DNA of 64,000 bases, from contig JADJUS010000003.1 of assembly GCA_016716905.1 (NCBI GenBank), positions 496,001 to 560,000 on the forward strand, in the 5' to 3' direction. Source of the stretch: Acidobacteriota bacterium. GTDB taxonomy: Bacteria > Acidobacteriota > Vicinamibacteria > Vicinamibacterales > SCN-69-37. Numbering within the stretch: position 1 is the stretch's first letter; every line of letters starts with the position of its first letter. The notes beneath the pieces are model-generated. The model had not been told where the DNA came from, ran no database searches, and saw only the letters and a program-made list of their open reading frames with translations. Position numbers and translations under genes: made by a program. Below, one piece after another: positions 25,368-34,271 of the stretch.

Positions 25368-26383
25368 CTCAGCGCCGCACTCAAGCGTTTTTGATCCAGC
25401 CTGCCGTGGTTGTCGGCACGCAGCCACGTGCGCAGCGGTTTGTGATTCGTGGGCACCCCCTGGAACGACTCGTACACGACGACACCCCGCGACAGAAGGG
25501 CCGCGACGTAACTGAACGTGCTCTTGGACATTAGCAGCACATCCGCTCGCACCATGTTGTGGAATGTCAGGAACGGAGACTCCCCAAGGTGAAACGTGAT
25601 GTCCATGTCACGGAGCTCACCAAACTCGGTTTCGTCTCCCTCGGAGTAAAGGTGTACCGACGGCGTCAGGCCAAGGCTTCTGGCCGCTGACCGTGCTTCC
25701 TCCACGACAGATGCGACGTGCGCGTTCGGCGTGTATCGGTTGACGTGTTTGTTGTCGGCGCGCACATCTCCGCGCCTGACATGCACAGCGACGTTCAGTC
25801 GCGACGGGTCGTAGTACTCCGTCAGCGAGTCTTTTCCGGACGAGTAGTACTTGAGCGAGAAGCGATCCACCAGCCGCAGATACTGGTCCGGAAACGCATT
25901 CGCGTACTCGTGTGCCGACCTGACGGCGTACAGCATGTTGGGCCGGCCGAAGGGGAGTTCGGTGAGGCTCAATAGTCGCCGGCGCTCCAGATGCGGCGCC
26001 ACCTGACTGGCCATAAGCTCACCCTCGCCCAGGTTGAAGAACTTCTCCCAGCTCTCCGCCAACTCTGGCCCACCGCTGACGGGCTCCTGCGACGACGGTT
26101 CGGGAGATTGGGCGATGAACTGGAACGGGGTGTGCACATACTGCAGCCCTACCCGCTCTGCGAAGAGCATTGTTGACAGGATGGAGAGCGCCTGGGCGCC
26201 GGCGCGATCCTGTTTACCGGAACAGGTGATGAACGAATTGTCCCCGGCCTGGGCCGTGTGCATGCCTCGCTTCGGATGCAGGCGTGCCAGAAAAAGAGCG
26301 CGCCTCGCGCGCTCTCGCGGTCGAAGTTTCGCGCCCAAACCAGCCAATCGCATCGGGGCTTTTATTGTTATCTCCTGCACCAT
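25355..26383 (-). CDS. Fucosyltransferase-like protein (GT11/O-FucT superfamily)
   Basis: The 342-residue protein has VAVHVRRGDVRAD, the HxRRGD loop that binds GDP-fucose in alpha-1,2/1,6-fucosyltransferases, and LLMSKSTFSYVAALLS near the C-terminus, like the (S/N)STFS motif of GT11. No signal or membrane span is seen. ATG 26383 was chosen to begin MVQEITIKAPM; the frame could extend to 26464. It is read divergently from the next gene across 62 bp. With fcl it suggests fucose in the glycan, though the Tyr-to-Phe change in fcl weakens that. Confidence 0.7.
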   Translation of the reverse strand: MVQEITIKAPMRLAGLGAKLRPRERARRALFLARLHPKRGMHTAQAGDNSFITCSGKQDRAGAQALSILSTMLFAERVGLQYVHTPFQFIAQSPEPSSQEPVSGGPELAESWEKFFNLGEGELMASQVAPHLERRRLLSLTELPFGRPNMLYAVRSAHEYANAFPDQYLRLVDRFSLKYYSSGKDSLTEYYDPSRLNVAVHVRRGDVRADNKHVNRYTPNAHVASVVEEARSAARSLGLTPSVHLYSEGDETEFGELRDMDITFHLGESPFLTFHNMVRADVLLMSKSTFSYVAALLSRGVVVYESFQGVPTNHKPLRTWLRADNHGRLDQKRLSAALSQRP

Positions 26384-26445
26384 GGCGGCTTCACGAAGGT
26401 ACGCACCAGGGTTTATGCTTACCTCTGGCCGAATCAGATAGCACG

Positions 26446-27351
26446 ATGTCCCAGACCTTTCCACACAACACGGAGATGTTCACCCTGGCCACCAGCGGAT
26501 ATGTGCCGTTTGTGCTGAATCTCCATGAGTCACTCAAGCGGGTCGGCCTGGGCGATCATCTCGTCGCGTACACGCTCGACGACGAGTCCGATCGGGCATT
26601 GACTGTGGCCGGTCTGACCTGCCGCAGATTTGCCGGCGGGGTGGAGCGCGCGTGGAGCAACTGGCGGACCACCGGCTTCCAGAAGATCATGGAAGCGAAG
26701 TACTCGGTGGCGCTGAACCTGTTGCGGGCCGGCCGCCATGTCCTGCACGTGGATAGCGACATTGTGTTCCTCAAGAATCCGATGTCGTATCTGCAGGACG
26801 TCATGGCACGGTCGTCGGCACATCTTGTGCTGCAAAGTGAGTCACCTCAGAACTCGTACAATGCGGGGTTCTGGTTCGCGAGCCCGGCACCTCAGGTCAT
26901 CGAGGTGTTCTCTGACATCCAGTCCACGCTGCGGCGCGAGGAGCACTGGACGTGTGACCAGAGGCTCCTCAACGAGCGGGTGCGTCAGAGTAACGTCCTG
27001 AAAACACATGCTCTGGACCCGGCGCTGTTCGCGTGCGGCAACCAGTTCCTGGAAGAAAAGCGCAAGCGGCATTTCGATCCCGCCGGCCCGCCGTTTGATA
27101 CGGAGGCCGCCTACCTGCTGCATTTCAATTTCATCATCGGCATGGAAACAAAGGTTCTGGCCATGAAGAAACATGGCGCCTTGATGTTTCCCGGCCTAGA
27201 GCAGTACGGGCCAAGTTTTCGACGCACCTGCATTCGCCGCGCCGAGGCGGTGCGAACGGCCCTGTCAGGACAGCCCGTCACCGCCTGGCCCCGATTGCTC
27301 TCAAGACTTGTTGGCGATCAGGCTGGCAAGCGCCCGGCCAGGATTGGCTGA
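26446..27351 (+). CDS. Nucleotide-diphospho-sugar transferase (GT77-like)
   Basis: The 301-residue protein has the GT-A core with a DxD motif in HVLHVDSDIVFLKNP, then YNAGFWFASPAPQVIEVF and CDQRLLNERV, a pattern of the Nucleotid_trans family that includes plant and algal arabinosyl/xylosyltransferases. ATG 26446 begins right at the GT-A core. GTG of the next gene follows the stop directly. The sugar donor is unknown. Confidence 0.7.
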   Translation: MSQTFPHNTEMFTLATSGYVPFVLNLHESLKRVGLGDHLVAYTLDDESDRALTVAGLTCRRFAGGVERAWSNWRTTGFQKIMEAKYSVALNLLRAGRHVLHVDSDIVFLKNPMSYLQDVMARSSAHLVLQSESPQNSYNAGFWFASPAPQVIEVFSDIQSTLRREEHWTCDQRLLNERVRQSNVLKTHALDPALFACGNQFLEEKRKRHFDPAGPPFDTEAAYLLHFNFIIGMETKVLAMKKHGALMFPGLEQYGPSFRRTCIRRAEAVRTALSGQPVTAWPRLLSRLVGDQAGKRPARIG

Positions 27352-28185
27352 GTGCCGATGTCGATTCTTGAATCCTTCAAATTAACGGACCGCGTAGCGG
27401 TCGTGACGGGTGGGGCGGGGTTGCTTGGCGCCGAGTTCGCCAGGACGCTGGCTGAGGCCGGTGCGGCTGTGGTCATTGTTGATCTGAACGCCAGCGCTGC
27501 CACCGCGGGAGCGGCCGCAATCCTGGAACTCGGCGGCAAAGCGACGGCGATCGCGACCGATATCACGAGCCCCGAGTCTGTGGCGGCCATGGTTCACGTC
27601 GTCCTGTCGACGTTTGGCCGGCTCGATATCCTTGTCAACAGTGCGGCCCTGGATCCGAAGTTTGATCCAGCTGCAATCGCGGGTGGGATTGCGCCGGGCG
27701 GGTTCGAAGACTATCCGCTCGATTTGTGGAACGCCGCGATGAAGGTCAACCTGACCGGCACCTTTCTGGTCACACAGGCATGTGTCAAACCGATGGTCGC
27801 GCGCGGTCAGAAGGGCAGTATCGTCAATATCTGCTCCACGTATGGGCTCGATGGCCCTGACCAGCGCATCTATGTGACCAACGGTGATCGGGTCGCATTC
27901 AAGCCGGTGGACTATCCCGTGACCAAGGCTGGCGTGATGGGTTTTACGCGGTATCTCGCCGCGTACTACGCAGGGACGCAGATTCGCGTCAATGCACTCA
28001 CACCTGGCGGCGTGTTTCACGGGCATGAGGAAGCGTTCGTGAAGAATTACTCGGCAAAGACGATGCTCGGACGTATGGCCCGCAGGCACGAGATGAACGG
28101 GGCGCTGCTCTTCCTGGCCTCGGATGCGTCGTCTTACATGACCGGTAGCAACGTCGTCGTCGATGGTGGATGGACGGCGTGGTAG
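27352..28185 (+). CDS. Short-chain dehydrogenase (PtmA-like)
   Basis: The 277-residue SDR has TGGAGLLG (cofactor loop), NSAA, Ser in NICSTYGL and YPVTK as the catalytic Tyr-Lys. The insert GLDGPDQRIYVTNGD is like flagellin-modification PtmA proteins, which sit with legionaminate genes. GTG 27352 abuts the previous stop; ATG 27358 is an alternative. It begins the second nonulosonate module and overlaps the next gene by 16 bp. Confidence 0.78.
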   Translation: MPMSILESFKLTDRVAVVTGGAGLLGAEFARTLAEAGAAVVIVDLNASAATAGAAAILELGGKATAIATDITSPESVAAMVHVVLSTFGRLDILVNSAALDPKFDPAAIAGGIAPGGFEDYPLDLWNAAMKVNLTGTFLVTQACVKPMVARGQKGSIVNICSTYGLDGPDQRIYVTNGDRVAFKPVDYPVTKAGVMGFTRYLAAYYAGTQIRVNALTPGGVFHGHEEAFVKNYSAKTMLGRMARRHEMNGALLFLASDASSYMTGSNVVVDGGWTAW

Positions 28186-29432
28186 AGCGTCCCAGGCCAC
28201 ACGCGCTGGCTCTCATTCCCGCACGCGGAGGTTCCAAGGGTATTCCCGGCAAGAACATCCGCGAGTTCGCCGGGTATCAGCTGATTGCCTGGAGTATCGC
28301 GGCGGCCAGGGAGTCGACGCTGGTGACTCGAGTTGTGGTCTCGACCGATGATCCTGAGATCGCCGCAGTGGCGCGCACCTTTGGGGCCGAGGTGCCTTTC
28401 TTGCGCCCATCGGAACTGGCGCAGGACCACACCACGGACTTTCCCGTCGTTGAACATGCCCTGCAAGCGCTGGCAGAGCTCGACGGCTATCGGCCCGACG
28501 TCGTCGTGCAGTTGCGGCCCACGTCACCCATTCGTCCGTGCGGCCTGGTGGACGATGCGCTTCGCATCCTGCGTGAACATGAGGACGCGGATTGCGTTCG
28601 TGGCGTCGTGCCCGCGGCTCAGAATCCGTTCAAGATGTGGCGTTGTGATGGGGAACACCAACCCTTGCGGCCCCTGTTGGCAGTCGAAGGCATTCCTGAG
28701 CCGTACAATGCGCCTCGTCAGATCCTGCCGCCGGTCTACTGGCAAACCGGGCAGATCGATGTGATCCGCGCGACAACCATCACCCGGAAGCGCTCATTGA
28801 CGGGAGACGTGGTCTATCCGATTGTGATCGCAGCCGGGTATGCGGCGGACATCGATACGCCGGCCGACTGGAAGAGGTGCGAGGCGCTCGTGTATAGCGG
28901 GCTTCGGATGACGTCCCCAGGCAAGGCGCGGCGTCCGATGCCCGGCACCATCAAGCTGATCGTCACCGATTTTGACGGTGTCATCACGGACGCACGGGTC
29001 TGGACCGACGAAAGCGGTCGGGAGATGGTGGTGGCGTCACGATCGGACTCGATGCGCATCGGCGAATTGAAGCAGCGCGGCATCGATGTTGTGGTCCTCT
29101 CATCCGAGGTGAATCCTGTCGTGAAAGCCAGGGCCACAAAGATGGGAATCGAAGCGGTGCATGGGATGGGGCTGGCAGAGAAGGGCGACGCCCTGAAGAC
29201 GTTCCTCGCCAACAAAGGTGTGGCACCCGAACACGTCGTGTATCTGGGCAATGATTTTAATGACCTGCCATGCTTCGAAATCGCAGGCTGGTCCGTGGCC
29301 GTGGCAGACGCCTACCCGGAGGCCCGAAGGGCGGCGGACCTCGTACTCACTACAAACGGGGGCTACGGCGCCCTGCGTGAATTGTGCGATGTGGTGTTGA
29401 ACGCACAGTCAGGAGCTTCCACTGGCTCGTGA
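28170..29432 (+). CDS. CMP-nonulosonate synthetase fused to KdsC-like HAD phosphatase
   Basis: The 420-residue protein is two enzymes in one. Residues about 10-240 are a NeuA-type cytidylyltransferase (LIPARGGSKGIPGKN, QLRPTSPIRP, and the end DIDTPADWKRCEA). Residues about 255-410 are a KdsC/8-phosphatase-like HAD domain with nucleophile motif DFDGVITD, VVLSSE, the Lys in GLAEKGDAL and GNDFNDLP. The same architecture occurs in CMAS-like proteins of Bacteroides and animals. The phosphatase would act on a nonulosonate 9- or 8-phosphate before activation. That suggests that the NeuB downstream makes a phosphorylated product. Confidence 0.87.
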   Translation: MDGVVERPRPHALALIPARGGSKGIPGKNIREFAGYQLIAWSIAAARESTLVTRVVVSTDDPEIAAVARTFGAEVPFLRPSELAQDHTTDFPVVEHALQALAELDGYRPDVVVQLRPTSPIRPCGLVDDALRILREHEDADCVRGVVPAAQNPFKMWRCDGEHQPLRPLLAVEGIPEPYNAPRQILPPVYWQTGQIDVIRATTITRKRSLTGDVVYPIVIAAGYAADIDTPADWKRCEALVYSGLRMTSPGKARRPMPGTIKLIVTDFDGVITDARVWTDESGREMVVASRSDSMRIGELKQRGIDVVVLSSEVNPVVKARATKMGIEAVHGMGLAEKGDALKTFLANKGVAPEHVVYLGNDFNDLPCFEIAGWSVAVADAYPEARRAADLVLTTNGGYGALRELCDVVLNAQSGASTGS

Positions 29433-30300
29433 AATCTGGTTCGGGAAGCGGCGGATCGGCGACGGTTGCCCCACCTATGTCATCGCAGAGGTGGGGATCA
29501 ATCACAACGGTGATCTGGACATTGCCAAGCGGCTCATCGACGCGGCCGCGAAGGCTGGTGCCGATGCGGTCAAGTTCCAGAAGCGAACGCCGGAGGTCTC
29601 CACGCCGCTCGAACAACGCGACCAGATGCGCGAGACACCCTGGGGATACATTTCGTATCTTGAGTACCGCCACCGCGTCGAGTTCAGTGCTGAGCAATAT
29701 GGCGAGATCGACCGCTATTGCCGGGACAGACACATTGATTGGATGGTCTCGGTCTGGGACGAACCGTCGGTGGACTTCATGGAGCGCTTTGATACCCCTG
29801 CGTACAAGGTCCCCTCAGCAGCACTGACCGATCATCAATTGCTGAAGCATGTGCGCCAGTCAGGCAAGCCCATCGTCATTTCAACCGGCATGTCCACAAT
29901 GGAGCAGATCCATCAGGCCGTCGATGTGATTGGTCAAGAGAACCTCCTCATCATGCACTGCAACAGCTCGTATCCCTGCGAACCGGAGGAGCTGAATCTC
30001 AGGATGATCGAAACGCTCAGCCGGGAATTTCCGATCAACCCGATCGGATATTCCGGGCACGAGGTGGGCCTCGTGCCCTCGGCGGTGGCCGTGGCACTGG
30101 GCGCCGCGGCGATCGAACGACACATCACGCTTGACCGTGCCATGTGGGGGAGCGATCAAGCCGCCTCAGTGGAGCCGAGCGGTTTTGAGCGGCTGGTGAA
30201 GTACATCCGCGTCACCGAGGTCTCGCTGGGTGATGGGCTGAAACGCGTGTACGAATCAGAGCTGGGTTCGATGAAGCGGCTGCGCCGAAGCCGCCCGTAG
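29422..30300 (+). CDS. Second NeuB-family synthase, no SAF domain, CTG start
   Basis: The 292-residue barrel has YVIAEVGINHNGD, AVKFQKRTP, KVPSAALTD, ISTGMSTMEQ, HCNSSYPCEP and GYSGHEVG, but ends in the KRVYESELGSM region without the C-terminal SAF domain of the first copy. The frame opens only after a stop at 29398-29400. The sole candidates are CTG 29422 and GTG 29491, and the latter would delete the first barrel strand. AGGAG at 29411-29415 lies 6 nt before the CTG, so a CTG start is chosen. Coupled to the synthetase-phosphatase fusion, it likely makes a KDN- or legionaminate-like phosphate. Confidence 0.82.
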   Translation: MAREIWFGKRRIGDGCPTYVIAEVGINHNGDLDIAKRLIDAAAKAGADAVKFQKRTPEVSTPLEQRDQMRETPWGYISYLEYRHRVEFSAEQYGEIDRYCRDRHIDWMVSVWDEPSVDFMERFDTPAYKVPSAALTDHQLLKHVRQSGKPIVISTGMSTMEQIHQAVDVIGQENLLIMHCNSSYPCEPEELNLRMIETLSREFPINPIGYSGHEVGLVPSAVAVALGAAAIERHITLDRAMWGSDQAASVEPSGFERLVKYIRVTEVSLGDGLKRVYESELGSMKRLRRSRP

Positions 30301-30304
30301 CCTG

Positions 30305-31345
30305 TCACATCTTCACGTCGACGACCCGTCCGGTTGTCATCGATTCCTTTGCCGCCAGCGCGACGCGGAGACTTCCGGCGGCGTCAGTGACCGTGGATAT
30401 CGGCACCTCGTCACCACGGACGCAGGCAAGGAAGTGCGCCAACTGGTCGAGGAAGAGCTGATTCCGTTCGAAGGGCGCGATGGGCTCAGTCGGCATCAGT
30501 TGTCCGCGGTCATCGAAGAGCTGGAGCGTCGATTGACGCAAATCCACGAGGATTTTTCCCGCGTCCCCAAGAACCTGGCAGGTGCGAGCCGGTGGTCGCT
30601 GGAGGTAGTCCTGCTGCACATGCACCGGAACGCCTCGACCGTCCACCGTGCACTCCATCAAGATGCTCGCGGTGTCTTCCACATCAACTACAAGGCGGCT
30701 GAGATGTCCGCCGACAGCGAAAACCCGCTTCGGCGGACCAAACAGCCACGTGGCATAGTCCAATTCGTGGATCTGCGTCAGCACCACTCCGCCTCCCAGG
30801 TGACGCTTGGCGGCGTACGACTGCCTGTAGTCTTCGTAAGGGTGCCAGTCGGCGAGATGTTCTCCCACCTCGATACGGACGGCCAATACTCGCCCGATGG
30901 CGCCGCGCTCCAGCAGGGCACGCACGGCGCGCAGGCAGGGGTGAAAGCGCAACTGGTAACCGACCAGACCCGCCAGGCGATTGTCTTCGATGACGCTGAT
31001 CAGTTCGTTGATCCCTTCGGTTGAGTCTGAAAGGGGCTTCTCGATGAACAGGTGGCTGCCGGCCCTGGCTGCCGCGAGCGCGACGGGGACATGCAGACTG
31101 GTTGGGTTACAGACGAACGTGACATCCGGCCGCTCCGCTAACGCCTCTGTCAGGTCGCCGAACATCCGTACGCCGAACTCCGCGTCGAGCGCCTGGTCCG
31201 GAATGACCTTCAGGGTCTCTGAGAGCACGTGCGAGAGTCCGCGCGCACGATACGCGAGGATCGTGGTGTCAGGCCCGGTCAGTGTTCTCAGGTTGCGAAG
31301 ATGGCGTTGGCCGACAGCCCCCAGTCCCACCACCAGGACCTTCAT
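30305..31345 (-). CDS. Gfo/Idh/MocA family oxidoreductase
   Basis: The 346-residue protein has the NAD(P) loop VVGLGAVGQRHLRNL, the EKP motif (FIEKPLSDS) holding the catalytic Lys, and QIHELDYATWLFG with the substrate His. Family members oxidise sugar carbons, often the 3-position of nucleotide sugars, and similar genes accompany nonulosonate synthesis. The start overlaps the upstream epimerase stop (ATGA). It is tail-to-tail with the second neuB, 4 bp apart. Confidence 0.82.
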   Translation of the reverse strand: MKVLVVGLGAVGQRHLRNLRTLTGPDTTILAYRARGLSHVLSETLKVIPDQALDAEFGVRMFGDLTEALAERPDVTFVCNPTSLHVPVALAAARAGSHLFIEKPLSDSTEGINELISVIEDNRLAGLVGYQLRFHPCLRAVRALLERGAIGRVLAVRIEVGEHLADWHPYEDYRQSYAAKRHLGGGVVLTQIHELDYATWLFGPPKRVFAVGGHLSRLVVDVEDTASILMECTVDGRGVPVHVQQDYLQRPPARTCQVLGDAGKILVDLRQSTLQLFDDRGQLMPTEPIAPFERNQLFLDQLAHFLACVRGDEVPISTVTDAAGSLRVALAAKESMTTGRVVDVKM

Positions 31346-32325
31346 CGCAGAGGGTTCCCGCCGCGATATTGATCGAAGATCCATCGGTAGGTGTGCTCAA
31401 GGCCGGTTCGCAACCGCGTCGTCGGTTCCCAGCCGAGGGCGTTCAAAATCCTGGTGTTGTCCGAGTTCCGCCCGTTGACGCCCTTGGGCGCAGACAGGTT
31501 GTATGTCCGCGTGAGCGTGACCCCGGCGATCTCCTCTACGATATCGACGAGGCCGTTGATCGTCGTCAATTCGCTCGAGCCCAGATTGATCGGGTCGATG
31601 ATGTCGCTGGCAAGGATCGCCTGGGCGCCGTAGACGCAATCGTCAATGAACTGGAACGACCGCGTCTGATGCCCGTCGCCCCAGATCTCGATGGCATTTG
31701 TGCCCCGGAACTTCGCGTCGATGACTTTGCGACAGATGGCTGCCGGCGCCTTCTCGCGTCCACCCGCCCACGTCCCGTGGGGGCCGTACACATTGTGCAA
31801 ACGCGCCACCCTGGTCTCAAGGCCAAAATCCTCACGGAAGTGCCGGCACATTCGCTCTGAAAACAGCTTCTCCCAGCCGTAGCCGTCCTCGGGCATCGCG
31901 GGATAGGCGTCCTCTTCCTTGAGAGGGATCACTTGGGCGTCGTGCTGTTTGTCGGCGTTGTAGACGCACGCCGACGAGGCGTAAAAGAACCGCGTCACGC
32001 CGGCACCCATGCTGGCCTCGAGCATGTGGGTATTGATCAGCACCGAGAGCATACACAGGGCCTTGTTGTGCTCGATGAAGCCCATGCCGCCCATGTCGGC
32101 CGCCAGTTGATAGACGGTCTTTGCATCGGCACACGCGGCCTCGCAACCCGCCTTCAACCGGAGGTCGGCCACAACGTTGTCGGCCTGCGGAAAGACCTGC
32201 CACCAGTCCGCCAGGGGCTTGATGTCCACGGCGCGCACCGAGTGGCCCTTTCGCAGCAGGTCGCCAACCAGATGGCCTCCGATGAACCCGCCGCCGCCAG
32301 CCACTACGATGATTTCGTCCTGCAT
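31342..32325 (-). CDS. NAD-dependent epimerase, GDP-mannose 3,5-epimerase-like
   Basis: The 327-residue extended SDR begins IIVVAGGGGFIGGHL. It carries AADMGGMGFIEHN, FFYASSACVYN and YGWEKLFSE, closely following the plant GDP-mannose 3,5-epimerase pattern (MGGMGFI, SSACIYP, YGLEK). GRNSDNTRI near the end also fits. The product could be a GDP-L-galactose or gulose sugar for the glycan. Specificity is inferred from motifs only. The start faces the sulfotransferase across 46 bp. Confidence 0.77.
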   Translation of the reverse strand: MQDEIIVVAGGGGFIGGHLVGDLLRKGHSVRAVDIKPLADWWQVFPQADNVVADLRLKAGCEAACADAKTVYQLAADMGGMGFIEHNKALCMLSVLINTHMLEASMGAGVTRFFYASSACVYNADKQHDAQVIPLKEEDAYPAMPEDGYGWEKLFSERMCRHFREDFGLETRVARLHNVYGPHGTWAGGREKAPAAICRKVIDAKFRGTNAIEIWGDGHQTRSFQFIDDCVYGAQAILASDIIDPINLGSSELTTINGLVDIVEEIAGVTLTRTYNLSAPKGVNGRNSDNTRILNALGWEPTTRLRTGLEHTYRWIFDQYRGGNPLR

Positions 32326-32371
32326 GCGCTACTCAGAATACGATAAACGTCCCGTCCCCGGACGGTGAACC

Positions 32372-33067
32372 ATGCCCGCCAAAGTATTCGCCATCGGTTT
32401 GCACCGGACAGGTACGACATCGCTTGCGCGGGCACTGTCGATTCTCGGATTAAGAACCAGGGATTTCCCCTGGCGCCTCTTCGACAATGTTGAAGACCCC
32501 ATCCTCAATGGATTCGACGCGTTTACCGACAACCCCATGCCGCTGGTGTATCCATACCTTGACGGCATGTTCCCCGGCAGCAAGTTCATCCTGACCACTC
32601 GGCAGGAAGAGGAATGGCTCAGGAGTGTCGAGTGGCTGTTCCGCAAGGGCAGAATTCGTTTTGACCTGGAGCGAAACGGGTTGGCCGATAGCATCCACTT
32701 CGCGCTGTATGGCGCCACGGCGTTCGATCGGCGGCGATGCGCGCAGACCTATAGGGCCTATCACGCTGACGTGGCCGAATACTTCCGCGACAGGCCTCAG
32801 GACCTTCTGCGCATTGACCTGTCACTGGGCAATCCGTGGGAGGCCCTGGCGGCGTTTCTGGACGTCGAGATCCCCGCCGCGCCATTTCCCGAGTCGAACA
32901 GTCGCCATCAGGAGATTCAGCTGGCGCACTACATCCAGCACTACCGTTCCCTGCTACGGCGACCGCGAAACAGGCTGACGACCTCCATCGCCGATCAGCG
33001 GCTCAGGCCGCTGGATTCGAGGGTGCCGCTCAGGCCGTGGATGCATCTCGCAAGGCCGCAGGGCTGA
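32372..33067 (+). CDS. Sulfotransferase-family protein
   Basis: The 231-residue protein begins KVFAIGLHRTGTTSLARAL, the 5-prime-phosphosulfate binding P-loop of PAPS sulfotransferases, with a later KFILTTRQEEEWLRS that fits the 3-prime-phosphate Arg/Ser motif. It likely sulfates a sugar of the surface glycan. The length is short but complete for the bacterial family. Its last 38 bp overlap the convergent GT9 gene. Confidence 0.78.
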   Translation: MPAKVFAIGLHRTGTTSLARALSILGLRTRDFPWRLFDNVEDPILNGFDAFTDNPMPLVYPYLDGMFPGSKFILTTRQEEEWLRSVEWLFRKGRIRFDLERNGLADSIHFALYGATAFDRRRCAQTYRAYHADVAEYFRDRPQDLLRIDLSLGNPWEALAAFLDVEIPAAPFPESNSRHQEIQLAHYIQHYRSLLRRPRNRLTTSIADQRLRPLDSRVPLRPWMHLARPQG

Positions 33068-34226
33068 GGAGGGCGGCCGCGTGCGCCACCACGGCCGTAG
33101 CGGAAATGCCACGGATGCAATGCGCCACCTCGGCCCGACAGGCCGTGCGGCAAGGTGCCAGGGGAGCCGCCGGCTGGAGGACGACGTGGCGCGTTCCCCA
33201 TGGGCCAAACCTGAGCGGGGAATTGTTGTGGTCTGGCTCGCCTCCCTGCGGGTGGCAGGAGATCTCCACGACCGGGATACGACTTGCCGCCGCCAGATGC
33301 ATGGGCCCTGAGTCGTTGCCGACAAACAGCGAGCATGACTTCAGGAGGGCGGCGGTCTGGCGGAGAGTGGCCTGCCCGGCCGCATTGATGACGGACGGAC
33401 CAAGGGTGTCCCGAAGATGTTCACCGAGCAACCGGTCGCCTTCACCGCCCACCACCACCACATGGCCCCCGTGTGTTCTGAGGCTCCACGCGGCTACTTC
33501 TGCAAAACCGGACGTGGGCCAGCGTCTCCGGGCATTCGCGGCTCCCGGCGCGAGACCAAGGAGAAAACCACCCGGTTGAACACCGTGTGAGGCCAGCAGG
33601 TCTTGGGCAACGTGCTCATCAGTCGCTCCGAGCCAGAGTTCCAGCTGCTCCGTGTGGACGCCGGCATTCATGAATCGGATCAGGTCGAGGTTTCTCAGGA
33701 CTTCGTGTTGCTCGGGACCCGCATCGCAGACGTGTGTGAGCAGGGATCGCTCCCGGTATCCCACTCGGTGACGAGCGCCACTCACAAATGCCAGCACGGA
33801 GGCGAAACGCGGATCGTCATCCCAGCGTGGAACGATCGCCAGGTCGAAGGGCCCGCTCTGCAGGTGCGCACGGACGAAGCGCCGCGCGCGTGCGGCAGCG
33901 GTGAAGGCGGACCTCGATGTCGTATCGAACGTCAGCACGCTGTCGACGTAGGGGCACAGTTCGACCAGATTGTGAATGCTGGGACGGACGACCAGCGTGA
34001 TGCGTGCATCCGGAAGGGCCGCCCGGAGTTCCCGCAGGAACGGCGAGGTCAGCACCATGTCGCCGACCTCGTCGAGCCTGATGACCAGAACCCGCCGAAC
34101 GTCCGCCAGTGCGATGGGCTTTGTGATCGCCTTTTCGCGACCCCGGGAGAGGCGATTCCCCAACTGCAATGCTGCGCAACCCAGGCGCGAGTCAATCGAT
34201 CGGAGTACCCGCCGAAGCCCGTTCAT
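33030..34226 (-). CDS. Glycosyltransferase family 9 (heptosyltransferase-like)
   Basis: The 398-residue GT-B protein has VLVIRLDEVGDMVLTSPFLREL, LAPGAANARRRWP and FVGNDSGPMHLAAA, the classic ADP-heptose:LPS heptosyltransferase motifs. ATG 34226 lies in the last of six octamer repeats that link it to the upstream gene; other ATGs in the repeats run into early stops or are out of frame. It may act on a core-like sugar or on the island's glycan. Confidence 0.85.
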   Translation of the reverse strand: MNGLRRVLRSIDSRLGCAALQLGNRLSRGREKAITKPIALADVRRVLVIRLDEVGDMVLTSPFLRELRAALPDARITLVVRPSIHNLVELCPYVDSVLTFDTTSRSAFTAAARARRFVRAHLQSGPFDLAIVPRWDDDPRFASVLAFVSGARHRVGYRERSLLTHVCDAGPEQHEVLRNLDLIRFMNAGVHTEQLELWLGATDEHVAQDLLASHGVQPGGFLLGLAPGAANARRRWPTSGFAEVAAWSLRTHGGHVVVVGGEGDRLLGEHLRDTLGPSVINAAGQATLRQTAALLKSCSLFVGNDSGPMHLAAASRIPVVEISCHPQGGEPDHNNSPLRFGPWGTRHVVLQPAAPLAPCRTACRAEVAHCIRGISATAVVAHAAALLSPAALRDASTA

Positions 34227-34271
34227 TGGCTCATTGCCTCATTGGCCCATTGGCCCATTGGCTCATTGCTG
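34224..34271. repeat. Six tandem octamers carrying stop and start codons
   Basis: CATT occurs at 34224, 34232, 34240, 34248, 34256 and 34264, each followed by GGCT, GCCT, GGCC or GCTG, giving six 8-bp units. On the coding (-) strand the first unit holds the TGA of the upstream gene (34265-34263) overlapping an ATG, and the last holds the ATG of the GT9 gene (34226). Every unit offers an AATG, several as ATGA. Confidence 0.85.

Noticed and set aside
34224..34271. Phase-variable switch of the GT9 gene by octamer slippage
   Set aside because: The long frame starts at the last repeat unit, so changing unit number does not change its frame; only spacing to the upstream stop would vary.
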